Shown here: positions 26,999 through 35,317 of the stretch, in pieces
How positions within the stretch are numbered: the first letter of the stretch is position 1
Layout of the letters: each line of letters begins with the position of its first letter
Notes under the pieces: generated by a model
Database searches by the model: none
What the model saw: only the letters and a program-made list of their open reading frames with translations
Told to the model about the DNA's origin: nothing
Program-made: the position numbers and the translations under genes
Origin: Paradevosia shaoguanensis
Lineage (GTDB): Bacteria > Pseudomonadota > Alphaproteobacteria > Rhizobiales > Devosiaceae
Length of the DNA stretch: 64,000 nucleotides
Direction: 5' to 3'
Assembly: GCF_016801025.1 (NCBI RefSeq)
Contig: NZ_CP068983.1
Span: 372,001 to 436,000, forward strand

Positions 26999-27568
26999 CT
27001 AGTGGAGGCCCAGCATCCGGGTGATGCGGTTCCAGGTGTCCTCGATGGAATCGGCGAACTGGATCACCTGCTCATGCCCCTTCCGGCTGTGCGAAACCAC
27101 GTCCGCCACGTAACCCCGCATCACCTCGAAGGCGTGGTTGCGGTTGAAGAGCACCACCGGCTTGCCGCCCTGCCCGCCGCCGCCCTTGACCCAGGCCGAA
27201 TAAAGGCTCGAGGCCGAGGCCAGCGAGCCCGGCAATCCGACGAAGCCGTCCGCCAGCATGGCCACGCGCGCCAGGCGCTCGCTCATTTCCCCGATGCGCT
27301 CCACCGCCACGCCCTGGAACGAGGGCATCAGCGGCACGCGCTCGTCGGCGATGAGGATCACTTCCCCGCCTGCCGACCGGGCGCTGGTGATCAGCGGCAC
27401 CGGCACGGTCAGCGCATCGATGAGGCAAACGATCCGCGCGCCCTTGCGAGCGAAATAGGTGCCTGCCTGCGACATGATCGAGGAGCGCTCGGGGTCTCCC
27501 GGCCCCTGCTGGGAGGCGAAGACGGCCAGGGTCGGCCGTGCCGACGGGGCGGAACCGGGCAATTGCAT
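26999..27568 (-). CDS. LOG-like Rossmann protein with degenerate active site
   Basis: 189 residues. The N-terminus TLAVFASQQGPGDPE, a middle Rossmann strand with RIVCLIDALTVPVPLI, and GFVGLPGSLASASSLYSAW at about 110-128 follow the plan of the LOG/TIGR00725 (SLOG) superfamily. The usual PGGxGTxxE motif of cytokinin-releasing phosphoribohydrolases reads LPGSLASASSLYSAW, with the catalytic glutamate lost, so this may bind a nucleotide without hydrolysing it. It follows the HerA-like gene by two bases and precedes clpS by 68, so the three are probably one unit. Confidence 0.6.
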   Translation of the reverse strand: MQLPGSAPSARPTLAVFASQQGPGDPERSSIMSQAGTYFARKGARIVCLIDALTVPVPLITSARSAGGEVILIADERVPLMPSFQGVAVERIGEMSERLARVAMLADGFVGLPGSLASASSLYSAWVKGGGGQGGKPVVLFNRNHAFEVMRGYVADVVSHSRKGHEQVIQFADSIEDTWNRITRMLGLH

Positions 27569-27570
27569 GG

Positions 27571-29067
27571 TCAGCGGCCGCGCTTGAGGCTGCCGAGGAT
27601 GCCGCGCACCAGCGCCGCGCCGAGCGCGGTCGCCGCCGAACGTGCGAACGAGGTCATCGCCGCCTCGGCCGGGGTCTGGCGCGTGCTCGTGCGTGCCTTG
27701 GGGCGCTGCGCGGCAGCGTCGTCGCTCCGGGCCTGCTTGAGCTGGGCGTCCAGTTCGCGCTGGCGCTCCTCGTCCTGCTGCTTCTGCTTGGTCTTGGCGG
27801 CCAGCACCTCGAAGGCGGATTCGCGGTCGATGGCGGTATCGTAGAGCCCGGCTACCGGGCTGTTCGCCATGATCGTGCGGCGCTCCTCGGGCAGCACCGG
27901 ACCCATGCGTCCGCTCGGCGGGCGGATGAGGGTGCGGCCGACCATCGAGGGCGCGCCCTTTTCCTCGATCACCGAAACCAGCGCCTCGCCGGTGCCGAGC
28001 TGGGTAATCACCTCGGCGGTCGAGAAGGCCGGGTTCGGCCGGAACGTATCGGCGGCGACCTTCACCGCCTTCTGGTCGCGCGGCGTATAGGCGCGCAGCG
28101 CATGCTGCACGCGATTGCCGAGCTGGGAAAGCACGGTGTCCGGCACGTCGACCGGGTTCTGCGTTACGAAATAGACGCCGACGCCCTTGGAGCGCACCAG
28201 CCGCACCACCTGCTCGATCTTGTCGAGCAGCGCCTTGGGCGCGTCGTCGAACAGCAGGTGGGCTTCGTCGAAGAAGAAGACCAGCTTGGGCTTGTCCGGG
28301 TCGCCTACTTCCGGCAGCACCTCGAAGAGCTCCGAGAGCATCCAGAGCAGGAAGGTCGCGTAGAGCTTGGGCGAGCGCATCAGCTCGTCCGCCGCCAGCA
28401 CCGACACATAGCCGCGCCCATCGGGCGTCGTCCGCATCAGGTCTTCGATGGCCAGCGACCGCTCGCCGAAAAACGCCTCGCCGCCCTGTTGCTCGAGCAC
28501 CAGCAGCGCGCGCTGCACCGCACCGACCGTCGCCGTGGCCACGTTGCCGTATTTGGTCGCGATCTCGGCCGAGCGCTGCTGCACCTCGACAAGGAGCGCG
28601 CGCAGGTCCTTGAGGTCGAGCAGCAGCAGGCCTTCGTCATCAGCCAGCTTGAAAGCGATGTTGAGCACGCCTTCCTGGGTGTCGTTGAGGTTGAGGATGC
28701 GCGAGAGCAGCAGCGGCCCCATTTCCGAGATCGTCGCGCGGATCGGGTGGCCCTGCCGGCCGAAGAGGTCCCAGAAGATCGTGGGCGAGGCTTCGAACGT
28801 ATAATCGTCGAAGCCGATTTCCTTGGCGCGCTTGAGCAGGAAGTCCTGCGGCGTGCCGGCCATGGCGATGCCCGAGAGGTCGCCCTTGATGTCGGCGGCG
28901 AAGACCGGAACGCCCAGGCGCGAAAAGCCCTCGGCCATGATCTGCAGCGTCACGGTCTTGCCCGTGCCGGTCGCCCCGGTCACCAGTCCATGCCGATTGC
29001 CGTACTTGAGGGCGAGATATTCGGGACGGGTGCTGGTGCCGAGATAGACTTTGTCGTCAACGAGCAT
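27571..29067 (-). CDS. HerA-like (DUF853) ATPase
   Basis: 498 residues. Walker A GATGTGKT at 31-38, Walker B LVFFFDEAHLLFDD near 225-238, and the HerA-type N-terminus VYLGTSTRPEYLALKYGNRHGLVTG. The DUF853 family (YjgR-like) groups with HerA/FtsK ATPases and may move along DNA, but its role is not established. The last 90 residues form a Gln/Lys/Arg/Ala-rich coiled region. Heads the unit with the LOG-like and clpS genes. Confidence 0.85.
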   Translation of the reverse strand: MLVDDKVYLGTSTRPEYLALKYGNRHGLVTGATGTGKTVTLQIMAEGFSRLGVPVFAADIKGDLSGIAMAGTPQDFLLKRAKEIGFDDYTFEASPTIFWDLFGRQGHPIRATISEMGPLLLSRILNLNDTQEGVLNIAFKLADDEGLLLLDLKDLRALLVEVQQRSAEIATKYGNVATATVGAVQRALLVLEQQGGEAFFGERSLAIEDLMRTTPDGRGYVSVLAADELMRSPKLYATFLLWMLSELFEVLPEVGDPDKPKLVFFFDEAHLLFDDAPKALLDKIEQVVRLVRSKGVGVYFVTQNPVDVPDTVLSQLGNRVQHALRAYTPRDQKAVKVAADTFRPNPAFSTAEVITQLGTGEALVSVIEEKGAPSMVGRTLIRPPSGRMGPVLPEERRTIMANSPVAGLYDTAIDRESAFEVLAAKTKQKQQDEERQRELDAQLKQARSDDAAAQRPKARTSTRQTPAEAAMTSFARSAATALGAALVRGILGSLKRGR

Positions 29068-29221
29068 AGGGGCCTCGGAAGTGGATGATTTGGCGAGTCT
29101 TATAGCCGCCCTGACGCAAGCGGGACAAGAAACCGCCGCGCGTTTCTTGGGAAGAGCCCGTCATTCACCAAATCCGGAGGTTTCGCTATCGCCTCGGGGC
29201 GGGCCGCTCCACAGTACCGGC

Positions 29222-30556
29222 ATGGAAAAATCCGCCTTCAGCCGCCGTCATCTGCTGGCCTCAGCCGCCGCCCTGGGCATCGCCGCCCTTTCGGGCCGCG
29301 CCTTCGCCGCCGTTATGCTCGATGCCGCCGAACTCGGCGCGATACCCGGCCCCGACGACCAGACCGGCGCCTTGCAAAAGGCCTTCGACACCGCCGCCGC
29401 CCAGGCGCGCCCACTCTTCCTGCCGCCCGGCACCTATCGCGTCACGGGCCTCATCGTCCCCGATGGCCTCCAGCTCACCGGCATGCCCGGCCAGACGATC
29501 CTGGCCCTATCGGGCGGCGACACCCTGCTCTCGATCTCCGGCCGTTCCAACGTCACCATCCAGGGCATCGCCTTCGACGGCAGCGGTGGCGGAACCGGCA
29601 GCGCACAGAGTGGCCTCATCGACGTCCAGAACAGCCGCGCGGTGACCCTCACCAATCTCAGCCTCCGCAATGCCGCCGGCAACGGGCTGGCGCTCTTCGC
29701 CAGCGAAGGCCTCGTCGAGAACTGCGACATCGCCGAGGTCTCGACCGCCATCTTCGCGCTCGACAATACCGGCCTCGTCATCACCAGCAACCGCATCGCC
29801 CACTGCCGCAACAACGGCATTCTCGTCTGGCGCTCGGCCAGCGGGGCGGATGGCACCATCGTCACCGGCAACCGCATTGCCGATGTCGCCTTCGAGGCCG
29901 GCGGCAACGGTCAGAACGGGAACGGCATCAACGTCTTCCGCGCCGGCGAGATCATTGTCGCCAACAACCACATCACCGGCTGCGCCTTCTCGGCCGTGCG
30001 CCTCAACGCCACGACCAACACGCAGGTCACCGGCAATGCCTGCATCGACAGCGGGGAGACCGCGATCTTCTCCGAGTTCGGCTTTTCCGGTTCGGTGATC
30101 GCCAACAACGTCATCGACAAGGCCGCGCTCGGCATCTCGATCGCCAATCTCGATAGCGAGGGGCACCTGGCCACCTGCAGCGGCAATATCGTCCGCAACA
30201 TCCTGCCGTCCTCGCCCAACAATCCCGACACGACGCCTTGCGGCATCTTCGCCGAGGCCGATGTCGCCATCACCGGCAATGTCGTCGACAGCGTCCCTGG
30301 CCCCGGCATCCTTGCAGGTTGGGGCCCGTTCCTGCGCAACGTCCTCGTCAACGGCAACGTGGTGCGAAACACCCAGATCGGCATCGCCGCCAGCGTCGCC
30401 GAAGGGGCCGGCTCCGCCCAGATCACCGGCAACACCATCTCCGGCGCCGAGACGCCGCTGGCCGGCATGGCCTGGACCGAAATGCGCAGCGGCGACCTTG
30501 CCGCCGATGCAGGGCGGTTCGCGAATGTGAGCGTTGCCGGGAACGCGGTCAGCTAA
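29222..30556 (+). CDS. TIGR03808-type Tat-exported parallel beta-helix protein
   Basis: 444 residues from the ATG at 29222. The signal SRRHLLASAAALGIAALSGRAFA has the twin arginine and a final AFA cleavage site, predicting folded export by Tat. The mature protein starts with a pectate-lyase-like domain (GPDDQTGALQKAFDTAAAQARPLFLPPGTYRV) and continues with repeated beta-helix coils (motifs such as NNGILV, VTGNRI, IVANNHITG). This fits the TAT-translocated repetitive protein family of rhizobia. Substrate unknown; no polysaccharide gene is adjacent. Confidence 0.85.
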   Translation: MEKSAFSRRHLLASAAALGIAALSGRAFAAVMLDAAELGAIPGPDDQTGALQKAFDTAAAQARPLFLPPGTYRVTGLIVPDGLQLTGMPGQTILALSGGDTLLSISGRSNVTIQGIAFDGSGGGTGSAQSGLIDVQNSRAVTLTNLSLRNAAGNGLALFASEGLVENCDIAEVSTAIFALDNTGLVITSNRIAHCRNNGILVWRSASGADGTIVTGNRIADVAFEAGGNGQNGNGINVFRAGEIIVANNHITGCAFSAVRLNATTNTQVTGNACIDSGETAIFSEFGFSGSVIANNVIDKAALGISIANLDSEGHLATCSGNIVRNILPSSPNNPDTTPCGIFAEADVAITGNVVDSVPGPGILAGWGPFLRNVLVNGNVVRNTQIGIAASVAEGAGSAQITGNTISGAETPLAGMAWTEMRSGDLAADAGRFANVSVAGNAVS

Positions 30557-30577
30557 GAGCGAACCTACCGGCGCCTC

Positions 30578-31591
30578 TTACGCCCACACCCCCTCAACCG
30601 CCCGCACCGTGCCGACATCCAGCCCGCGCACATTCTTTACCGTCTGCACAGACCAGCGCCGCAGCACTTCGGCCTGCTTTTCGTCCGGGTCAGCGATCGC
30701 CAGCAGCAGCGCTGCGACCATGGCGCGGGAGGCGTCCATGTTGCCGTCGTCGCACTTGATGGCGTAGCCCCAGCCCTTGTCGCGGATGGCGCCGCATTGC
30801 ACGCCTTCCGCGCCGCCCTTCTGCATGACGCGACCGCCGAAGGCTTCCATCACCACGGTGTCCAGCTGTTCCTTGCCTGCCACCAGGTGCGGGTGGCGCG
30901 TGGCGGCGTCGAAAATCCGCTGCGCGCCGGCTGCGAGGTCGGGCGGCAGCCCCTTGCCCGTTGCCATGCGGGCGAAGCCGCGCGCAAAGGCTTCGATCGG
31001 CGCCGCCCAGGTCGGGATCGAGCAGCCATCCGTGCCGCAGCGGCCTTCGGTCAGCCTTTCGCCGATCACGGCCTCGATGGCCGAGCGCACGCGCACCTGC
31101 ACCGGATGGTCGCGATTGACGTAGCCCAGCGTCGGCGCGCCGATGGCCAGCGCCACCGAGAGCATGCCCGAGTGCTTGCCCGAGCAATTGTTGTGCAATG
31201 CCGACGGCGCTTCATGGCGCTCGCGCAATTGCCGGCGCGCTTCGGAATCGCCGGGGGCATGGGCGCCGCATTCGAGGTCGTCCTTGCTCAGGCCCAGCTC
31301 TTCGAGGAAATGGGTGACGCCTTCCACATGCACGTCTTCGCCACGATGGGAGGCGCAGGCGAGCGCCAGGTCTTCATCGCTCAGGCTGAAGCGGCCGATG
31401 GAGTCGGCCGTGACCATGGCCAGCGCCTGCATCGACTTGACCGCCGAGCGCGGGAAGATCGGGCGGGAGATGTCGCCGGCCGAGGCAATGATCCGGCCAT
31501 CCGCGTCCACCACGGCGAAGGCGCCGCGATAGCGGTTCTCCACCCAGTTGCCGCGGACCATCTCGGCAAGAATCGGATTGGCATCGGTCAT
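30578..31591 (-). CDS. class 3 (Rhizobium etli type) L-asparaginase
   Basis: 337 residues. All features of the zinc-binding class 3 asparaginases are visible: SAVKSMQ with the Ser-x-x-Lys pair at about 49-52, CASHRGE with the second serine, NNCSGKHSGM with the Cys and Lys, and CGTDGCSIP with the second cysteine. The enzyme hydrolyses asparagine to aspartate and ammonia. It is unlike the bacterial type I/II enzymes. The start lies 15 bases beyond a large hairpin that contains its Shine-Dalgarno sequence. Confidence 0.88.
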   Translation of the reverse strand: MTDANPILAEMVRGNWVENRYRGAFAVVDADGRIIASAGDISRPIFPRSAVKSMQALAMVTADSIGRFSLSDEDLALACASHRGEDVHVEGVTHFLEELGLSKDDLECGAHAPGDSEARRQLRERHEAPSALHNNCSGKHSGMLSVALAIGAPTLGYVNRDHPVQVRVRSAIEAVIGERLTEGRCGTDGCSIPTWAAPIEAFARGFARMATGKGLPPDLAAGAQRIFDAATRHPHLVAGKEQLDTVVMEAFGGRVMQKGGAEGVQCGAIRDKGWGYAIKCDDGNMDASRAMVAALLLAIADPDEKQAEVLRRWSVQTVKNVRGLDVGTVRAVEGVWA

Positions 31592-31596
31592 GAAAG

Positions 31597-31644
31597 AAAA
31601 AACTCCGGTCAGTGCTATTTGCGGAGAATAGCACGTGACCGGAG
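31597..31644 (-). terminator. hairpin with T-run in the asparaginase leader
   Basis: Arms 31603-31619 and 31627-31644 pair over 17 positions with one bulged base. On the minus strand the stem is followed by six T residues, then CTTTC and the asparaginase ATG. It has the form of a terminator for the SH3 gene, yet the closing arm ends in CCGGAG, the likely ribosome-binding site of asparaginase. Confidence 0.75.
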
Positions 31645-31673
31645 AGTCGACGGGAGGAGGTCGAAAAGAAAAA

Positions 31674-32012
31674 TCAGATGTCCAGGTCGTCCGCGAGCGT
31701 GAGGTAGGCCGAGTTCACCCACCCCATCTGGTTGCCGCGCTCGACGAGGCACCAGTCCGAGCCCTGCGAGGCCTCGATGCACCGCTCGACCCACACATAG
31801 GTGTGCGGCTTGAGCGAGCCGGTCTTCTGGGAATAAGAGGCCGGCCACTTGCGGATGTTGAGGCGGTCCCACTTGGCGACGCCGGTCACCTGCGCCTGCT
31901 GTTCCACCTGGTAGCCGGCGGCCATTGCGGGCTGCACGACGAAGGCGGCGGCACCGACGATGACCAGGCCCGCCAGGGCTGCCACCAGAAGCTGTTCGTG
32001 CTGCTTTCTCAT
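31674..32012 (-). CDS. small exported SH3-domain protein
   Basis: 112 residues. The N-terminal signal (LLVAALAGLVIVGAAAFVVQPAMA) predicts export to the periplasm. The rest is one bacterial SH3 domain with the LNIRKWPASYSQKTGSLKPHTYVWVERC and DWCLVERGNQMGWVNSAYL segments and two cysteines that could pair. Such domains bind peptidoglycan or proteins. Single gene between a strong hairpin and a divergent epimerase gene. Confidence 0.8.
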   Translation of the reverse strand: MRKQHEQLLVAALAGLVIVGAAAFVVQPAMAAGYQVEQQAQVTGVAKWDRLNIRKWPASYSQKTGSLKPHTYVWVERCIEASQGSDWCLVERGNQMGWVNSAYLTLADDLDI

Positions 32013-32171
32013 TTCGTCCCCTCAAAGCTCGGGTTGCGTTCGATGGAGATCACCCTATTGCCCGGGCCTTGAACCCACCCTGAGACCCGCGTTCAGAATC
32101 GGTTCAGATTGGGTTGGCTGGCCCCGGCTGGCCTTGCTAGGCTGAGGGCGTCATCAGGGGAGAGGGTGAGA

Positions 32172-33038
32172 ATGCCGAAAGTCGTTGTAACCGGGGGCAG
32201 CGGAAAGCTCGGGCGCGCGGTGGTGCGCGACCTGCTCGACCATGGCTACGAGGTGCTGAACCTCGATACGGTGGCGCCCCGCAACGGTCCCTGCCCGACG
32301 GTCAAGGTCGACCTTTCCGATTACGGCCAGGTGGCCGAGGCCATCCTCGGCGGGATCGACGAGCGGCACGGCCCGTTCGAGGCCGTGGTCCATCTCGCCG
32401 CGATTCCCGCGCCGGGCCTCAGCCCCAATGCCGAGACGTTCAAGAACAACGTGCCCTCGACCTACAACGTCTTCCTCGCCGCCCGGCAGGCGGGCATCAA
32501 GAACGTGGTCTTCGCCTCGAGCGAAACGGTGCTCGGCCTCCCCTTCGACACGCCCCCGCCCTATGTGCCGGTGGACGAGGAGTATTTCCCGCGGCCCGAA
32601 AGCGCTTATTCGCTCGGCAAGCTGCTCGACGAAACCATGGCCGCCCAGTTCGCCCGCTGGGACCCGGACCTGCGCATCGTCGGCCTGCGCTTCTCCAACG
32701 TCATGGACCCGGAAGACTACAAGGCCTTCCCGGGCTTCGACGCCAACCCGCTCGGGCGCAAATGGAACCTCTGGGGCTATATCGACGCCCGCGACGGCGC
32801 CCAGGCCGTGCGCCGCGCCATCGAGGCAGACTTCAAGGGCTTTGAAGCCTTCATCATCGCCAATGCCGACACCGTCATGAGCCGCGACAACACCTCGCTC
32901 CTGGCCGAGGTGTTTCCAGGCGTACCGCAGAAACCCGGCATCTCCACCAACGGCACGCTGCTCTCGATCGACAAGGCCAAACGCATGCTGGGGTATTGGC
33001 CGCAATATTCGTGGCGAACAGAGATCAGGAAGGGGTAG
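32172..33038 (+). CDS. NAD-dependent epimerase/dehydratase family protein
   Basis: 288 residues from the ATG at 32172, which has AGGGTGAG just upstream. The extended SDR signature is clear: VVVTGGSGKLGRAVV near residue 4, and the catalytic SAYSLGK (Tyr-x3-Lys) near 145-149 preceded by SSETV. The substrate could be a nucleotide sugar or a hexuronate (the AraC-like uronate dehydrogenases share this size), but the sequence does not decide. It runs into the repeat hosting the second insertion sequence. Confidence 0.8.
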   Translation: MPKVVVTGGSGKLGRAVVRDLLDHGYEVLNLDTVAPRNGPCPTVKVDLSDYGQVAEAILGGIDERHGPFEAVVHLAAIPAPGLSPNAETFKNNVPSTYNVFLAARQAGIKNVVFASSETVLGLPFDTPPPYVPVDEEYFPRPESAYSLGKLLDETMAAQFARWDPDLRIVGLRFSNVMDPEDYKAFPGFDANPLGRKWNLWGYIDARDGAQAVRRAIEADFKGFEAFIIANADTVMSRDNTSLLAEVFPGVPQKPGISTNGTLLSIDKAKRMLGYWPQYSWRTEIRKG

Positions 33039-33095
33039 CGAGGGTCTCTTCTGCTACCCACGCTTCTCCGATCACGGGCCCATCCAACACGGAAC

Positions 33096-33177
33096 CCACC
33101 CCGCCACGGAACTTCCCCGGCCGCAGAGCCGGGGCCCACGGATATCTCCACTCGGGTGGAGGAGTGCAATAGGCCCC
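33096..33177. repeat. palindromic element copy A7, left part (split by the insertion sequence)
   Basis: Left hairpin CCCCGGCCGCAGAGCCGGGG and centre ending GTGCAATAGGCCCC. The right part is at 34278-34298. Confidence 0.8.
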
Positions 33178-33200
33178 TGTGTAATTGTGCTGTGTCATAT

Positions 33201-33335
33201 TGGGTACGGGCGGGAGACCGTTGGGCCCCAGGTTTAAAGACCGAGAGCCGGCACGGGTCCCCGCCCGCTTTGACAAACACCTGAACAGTTGCGCGAGGCC
33301 GCTCGAGACGGACCTCGGATCACAGGGACAGGCCC
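33201..33335 (+). ncRNA. candidate bridge RNA of IS110 copy 2
   Basis: The four guide segments are kept at 33222-33229, 33244-33251, 33285-33292 and 33321-33326 with the same spacing as in copy 1. Against its own flanks the left and right target guides have one mismatch each (TAGGCCCC and CCGGGTCT). Confidence 0.65.
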
Positions 33336-34267
33336 ATGACCCTATCACCGACCTGGATTGGAATCGACGTTTCGAAAGCCTGGCTGGATATCGCCTCTTC
33401 CGGCGGGGAGGGCGTGCAGCGGATCGCCAACACCATGGACGCCATCGCCGCATTCGCCGCCACGCTGGAGCGGGAGGCACTCTCGTGGTGCTGGAGGCGA
33501 GCGGGGTTTACGACAAGAGCTTGCGCGCCGGACTGGCGCTGGCCGGGATCGGCCATGTCCGGGTCAATCCGCAGCGGGCCCGTGACTTTGCGCGGGCCAG
33601 CGGCCGGCTCGCCAAGACCGATGCGCTCGATGCGGCCATGCTTGCCGAAATGGGCCGGGCCCTGCGCCTCGTGGCCGACCCGCTGCCCGAGGCCGGACGC
33701 GAGCGGCTCGGCCTGCTCAGCCGCCGCCGCGACCAGTTGGTGGCCATGCGCACCCAGGAAAAGCAGCGCCGGATCGAGATAACCGATTCCTTCATCGGCG
33801 CCGACCTGGACCGGCACATGGCCGGCCTCAACCAGGCCATCGCCGCCATCGAGGTCGAAATCCAGAACCAGATCGGCAGCGATGCCGCCCTGGCACAGGA
33901 CCAGGCCCTGATCCGCTCGGTGCCCGGCATCGGCCCGGTCACCGCCTCTGTCCTGGCCGCCCTGATGCCCGAACTGGGCCGACGCTCGGGCAAGCAGATC
34001 GCCACCCTGGCCGGGTTGGCCCCGCTCAACAACGATAGCGGCCTACGGCGCGGACAGCGCTCCATCCGCGGGGGCCGCCGCCGCGTCCGCCAGGCCCTCT
34101 ACATGGCCGCCGTTGCATCCTTGCGAACACAATCGCCTCTCAACGCCTTCTACCACCGTCTGCGCCAGGCCGGAAAACCACCCAAGCCCGCCCTCGTCGC
34201 CCTCGCCAGAAAGCTCCTCGTCACCATCAACGCCATCATGAAAACCCGAACACGCTTCGCAACCTGA
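33336..34267 (+). pseudogene. frameshifted IS110-family transposase
   Basis: The start MTLSPTWIGIDVSKAWLD is intact through about residue 47, where copy 1 reads GGGAGGGCACTC and this copy GGGAGGCACTC. The one-base loss moves the rest, including the catalytic domain, into another frame that stays open to the normal end. Without programmed frameshifting no full protein is made. The upstream bridge RNA is intact, so this copy could still be mobilised by the transposase of copy 1. Confidence 0.88.
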
Positions 34268-34277
34268 ATTACAGTTG

Positions 34278-34298
34278 CCGGGTCTTCGCCCGGGGAAG
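34278..34298. repeat. palindromic element copy A7, right part
   Basis: CCGGGTCTTCGCCCGGGGAA, the right hairpin of the interrupted element. Confidence 0.75.
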
Positions 34299-34394
34299 TA
34301 AGAGTTGGGGCAAGGTCGGCGAGACGGAAAGCGAGATCGCCCCAGCAGGTCAGGGGAAGTGTGGCGGGCGAAGCGGTGCGGTCGGCATCTCGCC

Positions 34395-34525
34395 CTTGGC
34401 ACTCCCCTCCCAGCCTCCCCCGCAAGGGGGGAGGTGCTGACCGTGCCTAATGAGCGCATTGTGTTCCAACACCCCGATCGAAACACCTCCCCCCTTGCGG
34501 GGGAGGCTGGGAGGGGGGTGCCAAG
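34395..34525. repeat. large inverted repeat (class C)
   Basis: Arms of 42 bases (34395-34436 and 34484-34525) match at 41 positions around a 47-base centre. The core CCCCGCAAGGGGG resembles the short palindrome at about 9936-9957. It lies just beyond the end of the HAD gene and could form a very stable hairpin at the end of the ugp transcript. Confidence 0.8.
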
Positions 34526-34537
34526 AACGCGGGCCGC

Positions 34538-35317
34538 CTACCCCCGAGCCTTCAACAACGTCTTCGCAATATCCGCAAACCCCCGGCCGGCCGGCTGTTC
34601 TGACACCCAGGCCGGCGCCTGAGGCAGCTCCGCCAGGTACGGCGCGATATTCCCTACGCCGAACGAATTGCGGATGAACGAGAACATCGGCGCGTCGTTG
34701 CGGGAGTCCCCGACAAACGCGGTGCTCGCCGCCACATCCGCCGGCGCCACGCCGAAATCCTTGAGCAGCACGCGCTCGCTCATGGCGCGCTTGTCGTAGT
34801 CGCCGATCCAGGTGTTGATGTGGATCGAGCTCGCCACTGCCCGGGCGCCAGTAGCGCGGATGGCCTTGGCCAGGTCGTCGATTTCCTCGGGTGCGTGGCC
34901 GGCGAGGTCGATGGCCACGTCGGCGATGCGGAACTGCTGGTCGTGCGCCAGCTCGAACCCCGTGCCCGCCAGCATCATCACCAGCCGCTGCAGCAGCTCG
35001 CGCTGGCGCAGGCGGCGCGTGGCTTCGTCATCCCAGTACTCGAAGACCACCTTGCCGCGGTCCGAAGTCAGAACGAACGCACCGCTCTCCCCGATCACGG
35101 CGGCCACCGGCCAGGTGCGCACGATATGCTCGGCCCAGCCGGCCGACCCGCCCGTCACCGGAATGACGGATATGCCGGCGTCCGACAGGTCCCAGAGCGC
35201 CTGGTAGGTCTGCGGCAGCAGCCGACCATGCGTGGTGAGCGTGTCGTCGATATCGGTGAACAGATACCGCACCGCGCGCAGATCGCTGGTCGCAGGAGCG
35301 GGGCCGAGGAAAGTCAT
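34538..35317 (-). CDS. HAD-IIB family phosphatase in the ugp operon
   Basis: 259 residues from the ATG at 35317. HAD motif I is FTDIDDTLTT (Asp22, Asp24), motif II is VTGGSAGW, motif IV VGDSRNDAPMF. The cap type fits the sucrose-phosphatase or mannosyl-3-phosphoglycerate-phosphatase branch of HAD-IIB. Its start overlaps the stop of the DeoR regulator by four bases, making it the last gene of the ugp operon. A role in removing phosphate from a glycerol-derived ester is plausible but only inferred. Confidence 0.8.
   Translation of the reverse strand: MTFLGPAPATSDLRAVRYLFTDIDDTLTTHGRLLPQTYQALWDLSDAGISVIPVTGGSAGWAEHIVRTWPVAAVIGESGAFVLTSDRGKVVFEYWDDEATRRLRQRELLQRLVMMLAGTGFELAHDQQFRIADVAIDLAGHAPEEIDDLAKAIRATGARAVASSIHINTWIGDYDKRAMSERVLLKDFGVAPADVAASTAFVGDSRNDAPMFSFIRNSFGVGNIAPYLAELPQAPAWVSEQPAGRGFADIAKTLLKARG

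Larger units (their letters stand above)
33178..34277 (+). mobile_element. IS110-family insertion sequence, copy 2 (inactivated)
   Basis: 1100 bases, same ends and nearly the same sequence as copy 1 but one base shorter through a G deletion near 33477 that shifts the transposase frame. A few substitutions also separate the copies. Flanked by CC on both sides within a palindromic element of the GGCCCCGGGTCT type. Confidence 0.9.
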
